Part shown: positions 15,272 to 25,389 of the stretch, one piece after another | Layout of the letters: the number at the start of each line of letters is the position of its first letter | How positions within the stretch are numbered: position 1 is the stretch's first letter | Origin: Bacteroidota bacterium | Lineage (GTDB): Bacteria > Bacteroidota > Bacteroidia > Cytophagales > Cytophagaceae | DNA length: 64,000 nt | NCBI GenBank assembly: GCA_023392125.1 | Contig: JAEVZS010000008.1 | Location: 1-64,000, forward strand | Direction: 5' to 3' | Notes under the pieces: generated by a model | Databases searched by the model: none | Told to the model about the DNA's origin: nothing | Seen by the model: only the letters and a program-made list of their open reading frames with translations | Made by a program: the position numbers and the translations under genes

Positions 15272-17332
15272 ATGTTTTTATACAGAGTGTTTTGTGTGAT
15301 TGTGCTACTGCTGTTGCAGCTGACTACAGCCTTTGCGCAGGACAATTCAGATAGTATACAGTATATAAAGGAAGTCAGACTGACAGGCAATCGCTACCAG
15401 GAAGTCATTCCTTCGCAGCAGCTTTCCGGCGAAAAGCTGGAGGCGCTGAACAGCTTTTCCGTTGCCGATGCCATACGCTATTTTTCAGGTGTCCAGATCA
15501 AGGATTATGGCGGAGTGGGTGGACTGAAGACCGTGGACATACGCAGCATGGGCACCAACCATATGGGCGTTTTCTACGATGGTATCCAGTTGGGCAATGC
15601 GCAAAACGGTCAGATCGATCTGGGAAAATTCTCCCTCGATAATATTGAGAAAATCTCCTTATACAACGGACAGAAAAGTGAGATTTTTCAGCCAGCCAGA
15701 GACTTTGGCTCTGCCGGAACCATTTATTTGCAAACCCGCCGGCCTCGTTTTGAAGAAGGCAAGCGAAGCAACGTTACTTTTTATACCCGGACCGGTTCGT
15801 TTGGCCTGATCAATCAGTCGGTGCTCTGGGAGCAGAAACTCAGCAAACGTGTCAGCTCATCATTTAACGCGGAATATATTCAGGCTTCCGGAAAGTACAG
15901 ATTCCGGTACCGGAGAGTACTGCCCAATGGTGAGGTGGCCTGGGATACAACGGCCGTTCGACGAAATGGTGATCTGCACTCCTGGCGCCTGGAAGGCGGG
16001 CTGAACGGATTTGTGAAATCCGGTAAATGGCACCTCAAAAGTTATTTCTATAATTCGGAGCGGGGAATCCCCGGTGCGATTGTCAACAATGTATGGACCC
16101 ATTCGCAACGGCAATGGGACCGTAACTTTTTTACACAGGGCAGCTTGCAGAAACAGGTAACTAAAAGGTATGACATATTGGTCAATGCCAAATATGCCAA
16201 TGACTGGATGCGTTACCTCAATCCGGATACCACGCTGATGTATATCGACAACCAGTTTCAGCAGCAGGAGATTTATACCTCAGTGGCGAATAAATATGCT
16301 ATTCTGCCAAACTGGGATGTAAACCTGTCGGTCGACTATCAGTGGAATATACTGGATGCGAGTCTGAGGGATTTTGTACATCCCAAACGTAATACCCTGC
16401 TTGTCGCGCTGGCAACCGCTTTTGAGTGGAGACGGTTCAAAGCGCAGGCCAGTCTTCTGGGGACATCTGTTTTTGAGCAGGTCACCAGAGCACGGCAAGG
16501 AGCAGGTAAGGAAGCACAAACCGGCACACCGGACAATAAGCAGGAATATACTCCGGCATTTTTTGTTTCCTATCAGCCGTTTGCGACATCAAAGGCGCTG
16601 TCTTCTTTGCGGCTCAGGGCTTTTTACAAGCATATTTTCCGGATGCCGACCTTCAATGATTTGTACTATACCGATATCGGAAACGTAGCGCTTCGTCCCG
16701 AATATACCACTCAATACAATCTGGGATTTCAATACAACCGGGACTATGCCAAAGGAAGACTTCATAGCCTGAATTTTCGGGCAGACGCCTATTACAATCA
16801 GGTCAGGGACAAGATTATCGCTGTACCGAAAGGTAACGGGCAATACCGCTGGATGATGATGAACCTTGGTTATGTAGAAATACGGGGCATTGATGTGTCG
16901 GCCCAGACACAGTGGTTATTGCCCTTAGGTATATTATTGTCTTCCAGCCTGAGCTATACCCATCAGCGGGCGCAGGATTTCAGCAATCCGGCCGACAATG
17001 ATCCGGTAGCGGGCAGCTATGGCGGTCAGATCGCGTACATACCCCGGCACAATGGTTCGGTCATACTCAACCTCAACCGCAAATCCTGGGATCTGAACTA
17101 CAGTTTTATTTATGTGGGGGAGCGCTATCACAACTCTTCCAATATCCGTGAAAACTATGAGCAGCCCTGGTACACGCATGATCTGACAGTGGGAAAGACA
17201 TTCAGCTACCGGAAAATCAACAGCAAACTTTCCGCGGAAGTAAATAATATTCTTAATCAGTACTATGATGTGGTGCTGAACTATCCTATGCCGGGGAGGA
17301 ATTATAAGCTGATTTTGAAAGTAAACATTTGA
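15272..17332 (+). CDS. BtuB-like TonB-dependent cobalamin receptor
   Basis: A 686-residue outer-membrane receptor. A signal peptide (about 1-23, ending FAQ) is followed directly by a plug domain (about 35-150: VADAIRYFSGVQIKDYGGVGGLKTVDIR, then a NIEKISLYNG-type stretch) and a 22-strand-type barrel ending in an aromatic-rich strand. No carboxypeptidase-like domain precedes the plug. The riboswitch upstream identifies cobalamin or a related corrinoid as the likely substrate. The start at 15272 puts the signal peptide at the N-terminus; the longer frame from 15200 is not favoured. It leads an operon with the next three surface-protein genes. Confidence 0.9.
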   Translation: MFLYRVFCVIVLLLLQLTTAFAQDNSDSIQYIKEVRLTGNRYQEVIPSQQLSGEKLEALNSFSVADAIRYFSGVQIKDYGGVGGLKTVDIRSMGTNHMGVFYDGIQLGNAQNGQIDLGKFSLDNIEKISLYNGQKSEIFQPARDFGSAGTIYLQTRRPRFEEGKRSNVTFYTRTGSFGLINQSVLWEQKLSKRVSSSFNAEYIQASGKYRFRYRRVLPNGEVAWDTTAVRRNGDLHSWRLEGGLNGFVKSGKWHLKSYFYNSERGIPGAIVNNVWTHSQRQWDRNFFTQGSLQKQVTKRYDILVNAKYANDWMRYLNPDTTLMYIDNQFQQQEIYTSVANKYAILPNWDVNLSVDYQWNILDASLRDFVHPKRNTLLVALATAFEWRRFKAQASLLGTSVFEQVTRARQGAGKEAQTGTPDNKQEYTPAFFVSYQPFATSKALSSLRLRAFYKHIFRMPTFNDLYYTDIGNVALRPEYTTQYNLGFQYNRDYAKGRLHSLNFRADAYYNQVRDKIIAVPKGNGQYRWMMMNLGYVEIRGIDVSAQTQWLLPLGILLSSSLSYTHQRAQDFSNPADNDPVAGSYGGQIAYIPRHNGSVILNLNRKSWDLNYSFIYVGERYHNSSNIRENYEQPWYTHDLTVGKTFSYRKINSKLSAEVNNILNQYYDVVLNYPMPGRNYKLILKVNI

Positions 17333-17368
17333 GCATCCTGAGAAGGGTTTTTATTAAAAAGGAATAAT

Positions 17369-18580
17369 GTGAATATGTATTATAAAGGATTGAATCGGGA
17401 ATATATTCGGAAAGTCTTCGCCTGGGGCTGGCTGGCTCTGTTGTTGGGAAGTCTTATGCTGGGTTCTTGTCGTAAGCCGCAAGAAGTGCACCCCGCAGAA
17501 GTCATTCCGCTTGCGCCGCCGGACACTACCACAGCGCCGGGTGATTCGGTTTCCGGCCCCAGACTCATTGGTTTCTATCTGCTCAATGAGGGCAATATGG
17601 GCAGCAACAAATCGACGCTCGATTATTTCGATTTTACCACAGGCAATTATCACCGGAACATCTATGCCGATGCCAACCCTTCCGTACCCAAGGAAATGGG
17701 CGATGTCGGCAACGATATCAAGGTATATGGCAGCAAGCTGTATGCCGTCATCAACTGTTCCAACAAGATAGAGGTGATGGACAAGTATACTGCCAGACGC
17801 CTGGGGCAGATCAATATTCCCAATTGCCGCTACATTCAGTTTCACGGGGGATACGCCTATGTAACCTCATACGCCGGCCCTGTAGAGATCAATCCTGATT
17901 ATGAGCAGATCGGCTATGTAGCCAAAGTAGATACGGCTTCTTTTCAGGTAGTTGACCGCTGTCTGGTAGGCTTTCAGCCGGACGAGCTTGAGATTGTCGG
18001 CAATAAAATCTATGTCGCCAACTCGGGCGGCTATATGGTCCCGAATTATGAGAGCACGGTCTCTGTGATCGATATTCATTCCTTTACAGAGATCAAGCGC
18101 ATAGAAGTCGCGGTCAATCTGCACCGTCTGCGGGCGGACCGATATGGCAATCTGTGGGTAAGCTCGAGAGGGGATTATTATGAGTCTCCTTCACGACTCT
18201 ACTGGATCGATACCCATACCGATACCTTTGGAGGTGAGCTGGATGTAGCCGTTTCCAACATGCACCTCGATGGCGATTCGCTCTATATCTACAGCGCGGA
18301 GTGGAGCTATGTCACGATGAACAATGTCGTGACCTTCGGCATTGTCGATGTCGCTGCGAAGCGGCTGATCACACGTAATTTTCTGTCTGGCGGAGCCGAA
18401 AAAGAATTATCCATGCCCTATGGCCTGATGGTGCATCCGGTCACCAAAGACATCTACGTCACCGATGCGGCCAACTATGTCTATCCCGGCGCACTTTTCT
18501 GTTTTGACCGCTACGGCTACAAGAAGTGGCAGGTGCGAACCGGCGATATTCCCGCGCACTTCACGCTGGTGTACGAATGA
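17369..18580 (+). CDS. BtuG-like YncE/DUF5074 propeller lipoprotein
   Basis: A 403-residue protein. The signal peptide ends in a lipobox LMLGSC with C34 as the lipidated cysteine. The rest is a seven-bladed-propeller-type domain with repeats such as DVGNDIKVYGSKLYAVIN, VDTASFQVVDRCLVGFQPDELEIVGNKIYVANSG and VSVIDIHSFTEIKRIEVAVN (shown in part). In Bacteroides, BtuG proteins of this kind sit on BtuB and capture B12 at the surface with very high affinity (established knowledge). It starts 36 nt after the receptor; GTG 17369 or ATG 17375 are both possible. The next gene overlaps its stop by four bases (ATGA). Confidence 0.82.
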   Translation: MNMYYKGLNREYIRKVFAWGWLALLLGSLMLGSCRKPQEVHPAEVIPLAPPDTTTAPGDSVSGPRLIGFYLLNEGNMGSNKSTLDYFDFTTGNYHRNIYADANPSVPKEMGDVGNDIKVYGSKLYAVINCSNKIEVMDKYTARRLGQINIPNCRYIQFHGGYAYVTSYAGPVEINPDYEQIGYVAKVDTASFQVVDRCLVGFQPDELEIVGNKIYVANSGGYMVPNYESTVSVIDIHSFTEIKRIEVAVNLHRLRADRYGNLWVSSRGDYYESPSRLYWIDTHTDTFGGELDVAVSNMHLDGDSLYIYSAEWSYVTMNNVVTFGIVDVAAKRLITRNFLSGGAEKELSMPYGLMVHPVTKDIYVTDAANYVYPGALFCFDRYGYKKWQVRTGDIPAHFTLVYE

Positions 18581-19761
18581 CAGGAATCAAGTTTAGCAAT
18601 GTTTCACTTTTAATTTTTAGAACCTTGAAAAAGAAAAATTTCATTTTTGGAGCGATACTGGCCTGCCTGGCGGGTTTTGTCGTGGCCGGAGGCGCGGGTA
18701 CCAGCGGTACCTCGGCATTGAGCTCGACCGGAGATACCCTTACACTGGATCTGCAGGCTTATCCCAAAGATACCGTTGCCGGAGGGTATTGGGAAGGAAC
18801 CTATGAGGAAGACAGCACTTTTATACAGTTTGGTGATTTTGTCTTTTCACACAGCAGCGGCTGGGGCGGCATGTACTGGGATGGCTTTACCTATGCGACC
18901 AATGGTGATAGTGCCCGATATGGTATTCCCTGTTATTCGCATCCCTGCGATACCAGCCATAGCTCGCCCTGGATAAATCATCAGTGGGGTGTAATGGCCG
19001 GAGGCGGTATCAAGACTATTGCCGGAAACACCGTTACACAGGTTGAAAAAGGCATACCTTATCTGGTAGGCTATTGGGGATTTTATGAAGAGGCTTTTGG
19101 CGGTCATTCGCTGGAGGTGCATCTTGACGACAATTCCCTGTTTGCTCCGCGGGAAATATACATCAGCAATCACCCCTGGCCGTATTGGGGCAATATTTAC
19201 GGAGATGGTTTCGCACGTCCGCTGAAACAGCCCGGAGACTATTTTAAGCTGTGGATTCATGCCGTTTATGATGATAATAGTAAAGATTCTACAAGCTGGT
19301 TGCTGGCAGAATACGATCCATACGAGCCCGATAGTGTCTATCAGGAAGCTGTTTGGCAACGCATACCTTTAACTACCCTTGGTAGTGGAATAAAGTCATT
19401 GTACTTCACCATGGAAACAACCGATGCAGATCCGATGTACGGTCCCAATACCGCGGTATACTTCTGCATGGACAAGCTGAAGGTGATCAGACAAGGCGCT
19501 TCATCGTCCCGGTCTTCCGCAGGCAAAGTAAAAGCGGCTTCCCGGACTGTGGCCGCGAACACGGTACAGACAAAAGACTACATAGATATAAATGCCCATA
19601 CCGGTGGAGTTGCAACGCTGTACAACGGGAAAGGCGAGGAGGTATTTCAGACAACGGTCAGTACAGGTAGTAATCATATCGACCTGTCCGGTGTACCTGC
19701 GGGGGAGTATCTTCTCAGATATGGTCAGAAAACAATTCCTGTCCAGAAAATTAACGAATAA
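18577..19761 (+). CDS. DUF4465 secreted protein of the B12 operon
   Basis: A 394-residue protein counted from ATG 18577, which overlaps the upstream stop as ATGA. A hydrophobic export segment lies near 20-40 (FIFGAILACLAGFVVAGG); a TTG start at 18625 would place this segment at the very N-terminus and is a real alternative. Residues ~75-290 match the DUF4465 jelly-roll-like domain (WGGMYWDGFTYATNG, SLEVHLDDNSLFAPREIYISN). The C-terminal ~50 residues (LYNGKGEEVFQTTVSTGSNHIDLS then EYLLRYG) look like a T9SS sorting domain. DUF4465 proteins commonly accompany B12 receptors in this phylum, probably as surface binding proteins; the ligand is inferred. Confidence 0.78.
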   Translation: MTGIKFSNVSLLIFRTLKKKNFIFGAILACLAGFVVAGGAGTSGTSALSSTGDTLTLDLQAYPKDTVAGGYWEGTYEEDSTFIQFGDFVFSHSSGWGGMYWDGFTYATNGDSARYGIPCYSHPCDTSHSSPWINHQWGVMAGGGIKTIAGNTVTQVEKGIPYLVGYWGFYEEAFGGHSLEVHLDDNSLFAPREIYISNHPWPYWGNIYGDGFARPLKQPGDYFKLWIHAVYDDNSKDSTSWLLAEYDPYEPDSVYQEAVWQRIPLTTLGSGIKSLYFTMETTDADPMYGPNTAVYFCMDKLKVIRQGASSSRSSAGKVKAASRTVAANTVQTKDYIDINAHTGGVATLYNGKGEEVFQTTVSTGSNHIDLSGVPAGEYLLRYGQKTIPVQKINE

Positions 19762-19783
19762 ACATACATAACTATCAAGAATC

Positions 19784-22525
19784 ATGAGGAAAATTGACTT
19801 ATTGAGGAACTTGTTCCTGCTGACAGCTTTCTTGTTGTCGGTCATACAGGCTTCCGCACAGTGCGATTATACGTTTGACCTGGAATCCGAACCGGAAACG
19901 GGGGCTACATGGGTCAGAGAACTGACCACATCTTCGACGGGCTGGAGCTGGATGTGTGCCAATGTCTATACGAGAAACGAAGGCGCCAAAGCTGTAGAGC
20001 TAAATGGCGGCGGTACTAACGGAAATCGCAGAGGGTATCTTGTTTCACCTGTTTTCTCAGACGGATGCTCGTCTGTTTCTTTCCAGTACAGTCAGCAATA
20101 TGAGGGAACAGAGTTTGTCGTTGACATAAAGCAAGGGGATGAAATTGTATGGACAAAAACAGTGACTGATGATAACAGTGGCTGGAAAGAATTTGTAGCA
20201 GATGGTTTGAATATAGAGGGAGATTTTCAGTTGGTAATTACGAATACTTCATCCGATTCCCGGAATGTTGGTTATTTTATTACACTTATCAAAGACATCT
20301 GTCTGGTTTCTGCTACTGGTGAACTATTAGCCCCTGCCGTAACGATAGGTGGTATGGAGCATACCGAGGAAGGCTTCTGGGACAGAGCTGTGGTAACGCT
20401 TTCGTCTGCCGGAGCTGCATCTATCTATTATACCCTGGACGGTACAGAGCCGACAGAGTCAGAGGAGCTGCTGTACAGCGCGCCTTTTGAGATCAGTACC
20501 ACCGCTACCCTAAAGGCCATCGCGGTTGCAAATGATAACCAGAGCGAACTGCTGGATACACTGATCCGGGTTACCGCCACCGCTTTCCGTTTTGTGGTTC
20601 CTGAAGGAGCACATGTATTTGTAGGTGAAAAGTCGTCCAACGTAACAGTAGCCGGCAATTACCTGAAGAAGCATTATGTCCCCTTTGAGGAGAAATATCC
20701 GGTGTATATAGATGATTCCGGTGAAAATACCATCTATGCCTACAATGTAAGCGGCAAGCACAACTACCGGGTAAGCAAAGAGGGCGCTCTGACGCATGTG
20801 GGTGTATTTACGCCCAATGCGTCTAATAAAGCGTTGGCCTTTACCGATGAGCAACTGTTTTCCCGCAGTCCGAAAGAGGTTGATTACGATGTAAACAACC
20901 TTAATGGCCGGAATATGGCCGATATTTTCCTGAATATAAATGCACAGGGTTATCTGAGTCTGCCCTTTGATACAGCATTTCAGATCATCAATCTCCGCAA
21001 CTGGCAGGCCATCGATTCAGATTTCAATAATTACTTTATCGAGCCTGATTTTCATTATATCGTAGTCAACGAAGCGGGCGAACCAGACAATAGTGTGGTG
21101 ACCATCAGTCCGACGGGAGTGCTGACACCGGTGGGAGCGGGTAAAGCGATTGTGCTGGTGACCTACGATGCCATGCTGTGTGCCCATACCACCAATGTCG
21201 GCAACAATGGAGCAGCATTTTTTGGCGCGATATGGCCTCAGAATACCGGAGTGTTTGTCGTATCTATTGATGCTCCTGCTTCGGATATCAAGACCAATAT
21301 GACGATTGGAGAATACTGGAATTCCGATGGTTCCGACAAGGTAGACAGTGTTTTTATCGATGCAGAGCATGACGTGCTTTACTATGAAGCGTCTACAGGC
21401 GGTTTCGATTATACCTTCAAGCCGGAAGGTGTGAGCTCTGTAACACTGGCAAAACCGGTGACCGGACAAAATATACTTTCGTACAATGGGTTCTCTACCG
21501 ATGGTGTGACTGCCCACAGAGACGGAAGCTATACCGTGCGTCTGGTACATGGCCGTTCGATCGTTCGTCTGACATCAGCAAGCGGTGCTGTAGAGTATCA
21601 GGTACTGACTGCGAAGCCGGTTACCTATACCATCAGTAATGTAACGAGTCCGGGCGAGCTGTTGCAGCCAGGTGATGAAGTAGGTGTTACTTTTAATACC
21701 TTGTACCATCCGAGCAACAAGCTATCCGGTATCTACAATATGTCAGCAGGTATACAGTATACCGGCTTTGATACTGAGTTTCCGCTCATCCTTGGCCCAG
21801 GTCAGTATACCTTTGCCAGCCGGGCGCAGGAGTACAAGATTACCATTCCGGCTGATTATACCGGAGAGGAATTTGTACTCACCAACGGGGTGATCAAAGT
21901 AAGAGGCTTCGGAAGCTTTTACGGAGAGCACCGGAACATCACCTTGCAAAACGGAGTGGCGCCAAATCTGAACGCGGGTGTACGTACAGCGTATTTCGGT
22001 TCCCTGCCTGATATATACATCCGTATGACGGATAAGCCGGGTATGCCGGGCAATCTGCAGGCTGATCCGGATTTTGGTGATATTATCCTCTCCTGGACAG
22101 CTTCGGTAGACAATATAGGAATTGAGGGTTACAATATCTATGTAGATGGCGAGCTTTACGGTACTACGAGCAAAACAACGTATACGGTGACTGGTCTGAC
22201 CGGTGGCCGGGAATATCTTCTGGAGGTAGAAGCCTTTGACGAAGCGGGCAACAAATCGGACAGAGCATCGGTAAGAGAGTCTGTCCTGATTACCGGTTTA
22301 GACTCCTATGCCGCACAAGAATTCAGGGTATATCCCAATCCCTTTGCTGATTATATTGTAGCCGCGCCAGCTTCTTCCGGAGAAGCGGTCATCTACGATC
22401 TGTCTGGCAAAGCGGTGCTGAACGTTCATTTACAGGCTGGCTCCAATCATGTGGATACACAGGCTCTGGAAAGAGGAAGCTACCTGATGAAATTCGGGGA
22501 AAATGTGATCAAGATTGTGAAGTAA
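19784..22525 (+). CDS. Large modular T9SS surface protein of the B12 operon
   Basis: A 913-residue protein. A signal peptide (about 1-25, ending SAQ) is followed by an N-terminal jelly-roll-like region (to ~175), a chitobiase/hexosaminidase C-terminal-type domain (about 185-265, with IYYTLDGTEPTESEELLYSAP), a long unassigned beta-rich centre, a fibronectin type III domain (about 755-840, with ILSWTASVDNIGIEGYNIYVDG) and a T9SS sorting domain (EFRVYPNPFADYI to the end). No catalytic motif was found, so it is probably a binding or scaffolding protein. It starts 22 nt after the DUF4465 gene and ends the operon at a strong terminator. Confidence 0.82.
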   Translation: MRKIDLLRNLFLLTAFLLSVIQASAQCDYTFDLESEPETGATWVRELTTSSTGWSWMCANVYTRNEGAKAVELNGGGTNGNRRGYLVSPVFSDGCSSVSFQYSQQYEGTEFVVDIKQGDEIVWTKTVTDDNSGWKEFVADGLNIEGDFQLVITNTSSDSRNVGYFITLIKDICLVSATGELLAPAVTIGGMEHTEEGFWDRAVVTLSSAGAASIYYTLDGTEPTESEELLYSAPFEISTTATLKAIAVANDNQSELLDTLIRVTATAFRFVVPEGAHVFVGEKSSNVTVAGNYLKKHYVPFEEKYPVYIDDSGENTIYAYNVSGKHNYRVSKEGALTHVGVFTPNASNKALAFTDEQLFSRSPKEVDYDVNNLNGRNMADIFLNINAQGYLSLPFDTAFQIINLRNWQAIDSDFNNYFIEPDFHYIVVNEAGEPDNSVVTISPTGVLTPVGAGKAIVLVTYDAMLCAHTTNVGNNGAAFFGAIWPQNTGVFVVSIDAPASDIKTNMTIGEYWNSDGSDKVDSVFIDAEHDVLYYEASTGGFDYTFKPEGVSSVTLAKPVTGQNILSYNGFSTDGVTAHRDGSYTVRLVHGRSIVRLTSASGAVEYQVLTAKPVTYTISNVTSPGELLQPGDEVGVTFNTLYHPSNKLSGIYNMSAGIQYTGFDTEFPLILGPGQYTFASRAQEYKITIPADYTGEEFVLTNGVIKVRGFGSFYGEHRNITLQNGVAPNLNAGVRTAYFGSLPDIYIRMTDKPGMPGNLQADPDFGDIILSWTASVDNIGIEGYNIYVDGELYGTTSKTTYTVTGLTGGREYLLEVEAFDEAGNKSDRASVRESVLITGLDSYAAQEFRVYPNPFADYIVAAPASSGEAVIYDLSGKAVLNVHLQAGSNHVDTQALERGSYLMKFGENVIKIVK

Positions 22526-22549
22526 ACGGATCGCTGGCTCGCAGGCTGA

Positions 22550-22576
22550 GGTTCCCGAAGCCAGGTTCCCGAAGCC
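22550..22576. repeat. Tandem 13-bp repeat after the B12 operon
   Basis: GGTTCCCGAAGCC occurs at 22550-22562 and 22564-22576, followed by a small GAGGC...GCCTC hairpin. No coding potential was seen. Confidence 0.5.
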
Positions 22577-22620
22577 GGCTATCAGTTTGTCGGCTGAGGC
22601 ACTCGAAGCCTCATTGGCCA

Positions 22621-22667
22621 ATCCGGTTCCTGCTTCCTGTAAAGGGGAGCGGGGACCGGATTTTTTT
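22621..22667 (+). terminator. Rho-independent terminator of the B12 operon
   Basis: ATCCGGTTCC pairs with GGGACCGGAT across a ~25-nt partly paired loop and is followed by seven T residues. It separates the B12 operon from the convergent hsdM gene. Confidence 0.75.
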
Positions 22668-22745
22668 ATGGGGAGTGGAGAGGTTGGGAAAGTGTAGAAT
22701 GGTAAATATAGCCAAACTAATGAGATTGCAAATGGCGATTCGTTA

Positions 22746-24356
22746 TCAAATCAAATTTAACCCTAACTCACTCAGAAACTCATTGTGCTTATCAGTGTTT
22801 GTTTTTATCCGTTCGTTGATGGATGCCAGGTTTTGGGTTACCTCATTCAGGTCAATTTGCACTTCGTCTGCTGAGGTGCTTACGTAACGGGAAATATTCA
22901 GATTGTAACCGTTTTTTTCAATTTCATCCATCGATACCCTGCGGGAATAACGATCCCTTTCCTGACGGAACTGATAGGTTTCTACAATGTCTTGAATATG
23001 CTTTTCATTCAGGGTGTTTTGTCGTTTGCCCTTTTCGTAATGCTCACTGGCATTGATGAATAAAACATCGTCTTGCTTTTTGCATTTTTTCAGCACCAAA
23101 ATACAAACGGGTATACCTGTGGAATAGAACAAATTGGACGGCAGTCCAATAACGGTGTCGATGTAATGCTCTTTTAGCAATTTGGTACGGATGCGTTCTT
23201 CGGCGCCGCCGCGGAATAAAACTCCGTGTGGTAAGATAATGGCCATTGTGCCTTCTTTGCTTAGGAAGTGAACACCATGGAGCAAGAATGCAAAGTCGGC
23301 TGCTGATTTCGGAGCCAAACCGTGGTTTTTGAAACGGAAATCTTCTGCCAGGGTATCGTTGGGTTCCCAACGCAGGCTAAACGGCGGATTGGCTACAATG
23401 GCATCAAATTCTGTTTTTTTGCTCGGGTTCATTTCATTGAGCAGGGGCCATTGGTTTTCTAATGTGTCTCCGTGGAAAATCTCAAACTCGGTATCCTTCA
23501 TACCGTGCAGGAGCATGTTCATACGGGCAAGGTTGTAGGTGGTGATATTCTTTTCCTGACCGTATATTTTATTGATGGTACCGCCGCTGTCTTTGATTCG
23601 CTTTCTTACGTTGAGCAACAGGGAACCGGAACCACAGGCGAAATCCAGCACCTTGTCCAGTTTGCCTTTTTTGCCTGTAGCGGGGTCTTGACTGTCTAAG
23701 GTGACTATTTCAGAAAGTATGGTAGAGATTGGCTGAGGGGTGTAAAATTCCCCTGCTTTTTTGCCGGAACCTGCCGCAAACTGGCCGATCAGATATTCAT
23801 ACGCGTCGCCCAGGGTATCCAAATCGGTCGAGAATTCTTTGATTCCTTCCGCGATTTTCTGAATAACGGTACAGAGCTTTTTGTTTCTGTCGGTATTGGT
23901 TTTGCCTAATTTCTCAGAATTCAGATTGATTTCGGAAAATAAACCCTGGAACGCACTGTCAAACGATTCGTTTTCTATATAACGGAAACCGGCTTCCAGT
24001 GTATTTAACAAGGTATCGTCTTGCGTGCGGGCTAGCTCTGAAATATTGCTCCATAGGTGTTGTGGCTGAATGACGTAATGCACTTTTCTGCGCATTTGTT
24101 TTTCAAACTCCGGTACATCCGCTTCATTGGCTGCATACCAGACAGCCAAAGGTGTCCGGCTGTCATCTTCCGCTAATCCGGGATAATCTGTGCCTAATTC
24201 TTTTTTTGCTGCTTCTTCGTAGTTGCCAGACAAGTACCTCAAAAACAAAAATGAAAGCATATAATCGCGGAAATCGTCCGCATTCATTGCCCCACGCAGT
24301 TTGTCCGCTATATCCCAAAGGGTTTTACCCAGTTGTTGTTGTTCTTTATGTGTCAT
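22746..24356 (-). CDS. hsdM: Type I restriction-modification DNA methyltransferase subunit HsdM
   Basis: A 536-residue protein with the usual HsdM layout. An N-terminal helical domain (about 1-150) is followed by the SAM-dependent N6-adenine methyltransferase core: FYTPQPIS at 203, a DFACGSGSLLL motif I near 240, and NPPF motif IV at 323-326. With HsdS it methylates the target, and with HsdR it forms the restriction complex. It is the last gene of the minus-strand hsd operon, 35 nt after rhuM. Length and motifs are intact, so it should be active. Confidence 0.95.
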   Translation of the reverse strand: MTHKEQQQLGKTLWDIADKLRGAMNADDFRDYMLSFLFLRYLSGNYEEAAKKELGTDYPGLAEDDSRTPLAVWYAANEADVPEFEKQMRRKVHYVIQPQHLWSNISELARTQDDTLLNTLEAGFRYIENESFDSAFQGLFSEINLNSEKLGKTNTDRNKKLCTVIQKIAEGIKEFSTDLDTLGDAYEYLIGQFAAGSGKKAGEFYTPQPISTILSEIVTLDSQDPATGKKGKLDKVLDFACGSGSLLLNVRKRIKDSGGTINKIYGQEKNITTYNLARMNMLLHGMKDTEFEIFHGDTLENQWPLLNEMNPSKKTEFDAIVANPPFSLRWEPNDTLAEDFRFKNHGLAPKSAADFAFLLHGVHFLSKEGTMAIILPHGVLFRGGAEERIRTKLLKEHYIDTVIGLPSNLFYSTGIPVCILVLKKCKKQDDVLFINASEHYEKGKRQNTLNEKHIQDIVETYQFRQERDRYSRRVSMDEIEKNGYNLNISRYVSTSADEVQIDLNEVTQNLASINERIKTNTDKHNEFLSELGLNLI

Positions 24357-24391
24357 TGACTATTATTTGCCGGATTTCAAGGCCCAACGGA

Positions 24392-25378
24392 TTATTTTTT
24401 GAGTTTTCTGATTGTTTTATCAAAATCAGATAGTATATTCTGTGTCTTATTAAATTGCTCATATTCTGTTCCTGCTTTTGAAATGGCTTTACTATGGGCA
24501 ATTTGTCCTTTACCTTCTAAAATTTTGTATTCATTAAAGTTTAAAAATTTATCAACACTATTGGCCAGTCCTTCCATCGTAAAGGTGTTTTCACGCTCAA
24601 TCAGGTTTTCTATATAATCAAAATACCCCGTTACGGTCCGTTCCAGTTGCTTTATCTCTTTTTCCTGCAGATAGTTTTTAGCGATGGTAGTGTCCGATTT
24701 TAATATTCTGCCATCGGGTGCATTTTTCCACGAGGTCAATCCCATATGTTCTTTGGATGCATCGGCACTTTTGTATATGATTTCTGCTGCCGTTTTTCCG
24801 GTAATGGCAAAATGAAACTTATTCTGCACCATCGCATAAAAGTCTTGGGTAATTTCTGATTTGGGGTCATAATCTATACTGCATTCTGCGAAAATATCGG
24901 TGATTTGCTGGTAAATTCGGCGTTCGCTGGCACGAATAGAGCGTACCCGCTCCAGTAGTTCTTTGAAGTAATCGTTGCCAAAAACGGCTTCGCCTTGTTT
25001 CAAACGGTTGTCATCCAGTACAAAACCTTTAATGATGTATTCTTTGAGGGTTTGTGTGGCCCAAATGCGAAACTGTGTGCCTCTTTGCGACTTTACCCTG
25101 TAACCCACCGATATGATGACATCCAGATTATAGAACTTTACCGGCTTGTCTGAACCACTAATGTGTAAAATTTGCACATTGCTTTTTTCGTCCAGTTCGC
25201 CTTCGTTAAATACATTTCCTATATGTTTGGTTATCACACTTCTTTCGCGGTCGAAGAGCTGGCTCATTTGCTCCTGAGTGAGCCAAATGGTTTCTCCTTG
25301 CACCAGTACATTGAATTTTACGGCCCCGTCCGGGGTAGTATATAAAATGTAGTTATTGTGTGATACTAAGTCGCTCAT
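24392..25378 (-). CDS. RhuM-family protein inside the hsd operon
   Basis: A 328-residue protein of the virulence RhuM family. The N-terminal part carries LYTTPDGAVKFNVLVQGETIWLTQ (in part) and MSQLFDRERSVITKHIGNVF, a helix-turn-helix-like start. GYRVKSQRGTQFRIWATQTLKEYI is the family hallmark in the middle, and the C-terminal part is helical with ITGKTAAEIIYKSADASKEHMGLT. The molecular function is unknown. RhuM genes recur in type I loci. It lies 11 nt after hsdS and 35 nt before hsdM, so it is co-transcribed with both. Confidence 0.88.
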   Translation of the reverse strand: MSDLVSHNNYILYTTPDGAVKFNVLVQGETIWLTQEQMSQLFDRERSVITKHIGNVFNEGELDEKSNVQILHISGSDKPVKFYNLDVIISVGYRVKSQRGTQFRIWATQTLKEYIIKGFVLDDNRLKQGEAVFGNDYFKELLERVRSIRASERRIYQQITDIFAECSIDYDPKSEITQDFYAMVQNKFHFAITGKTAAEIIYKSADASKEHMGLTSWKNAPDGRILKSDTTIAKNYLQEKEIKQLERTVTGYFDYIENLIERENTFTMEGLANSVDKFLNFNEYKILEGKGQIAHSKAISKAGTEYEQFNKTQNILSDFDKTIRKLKK

Positions 25379-25389
25379 TTAGTATTTTT

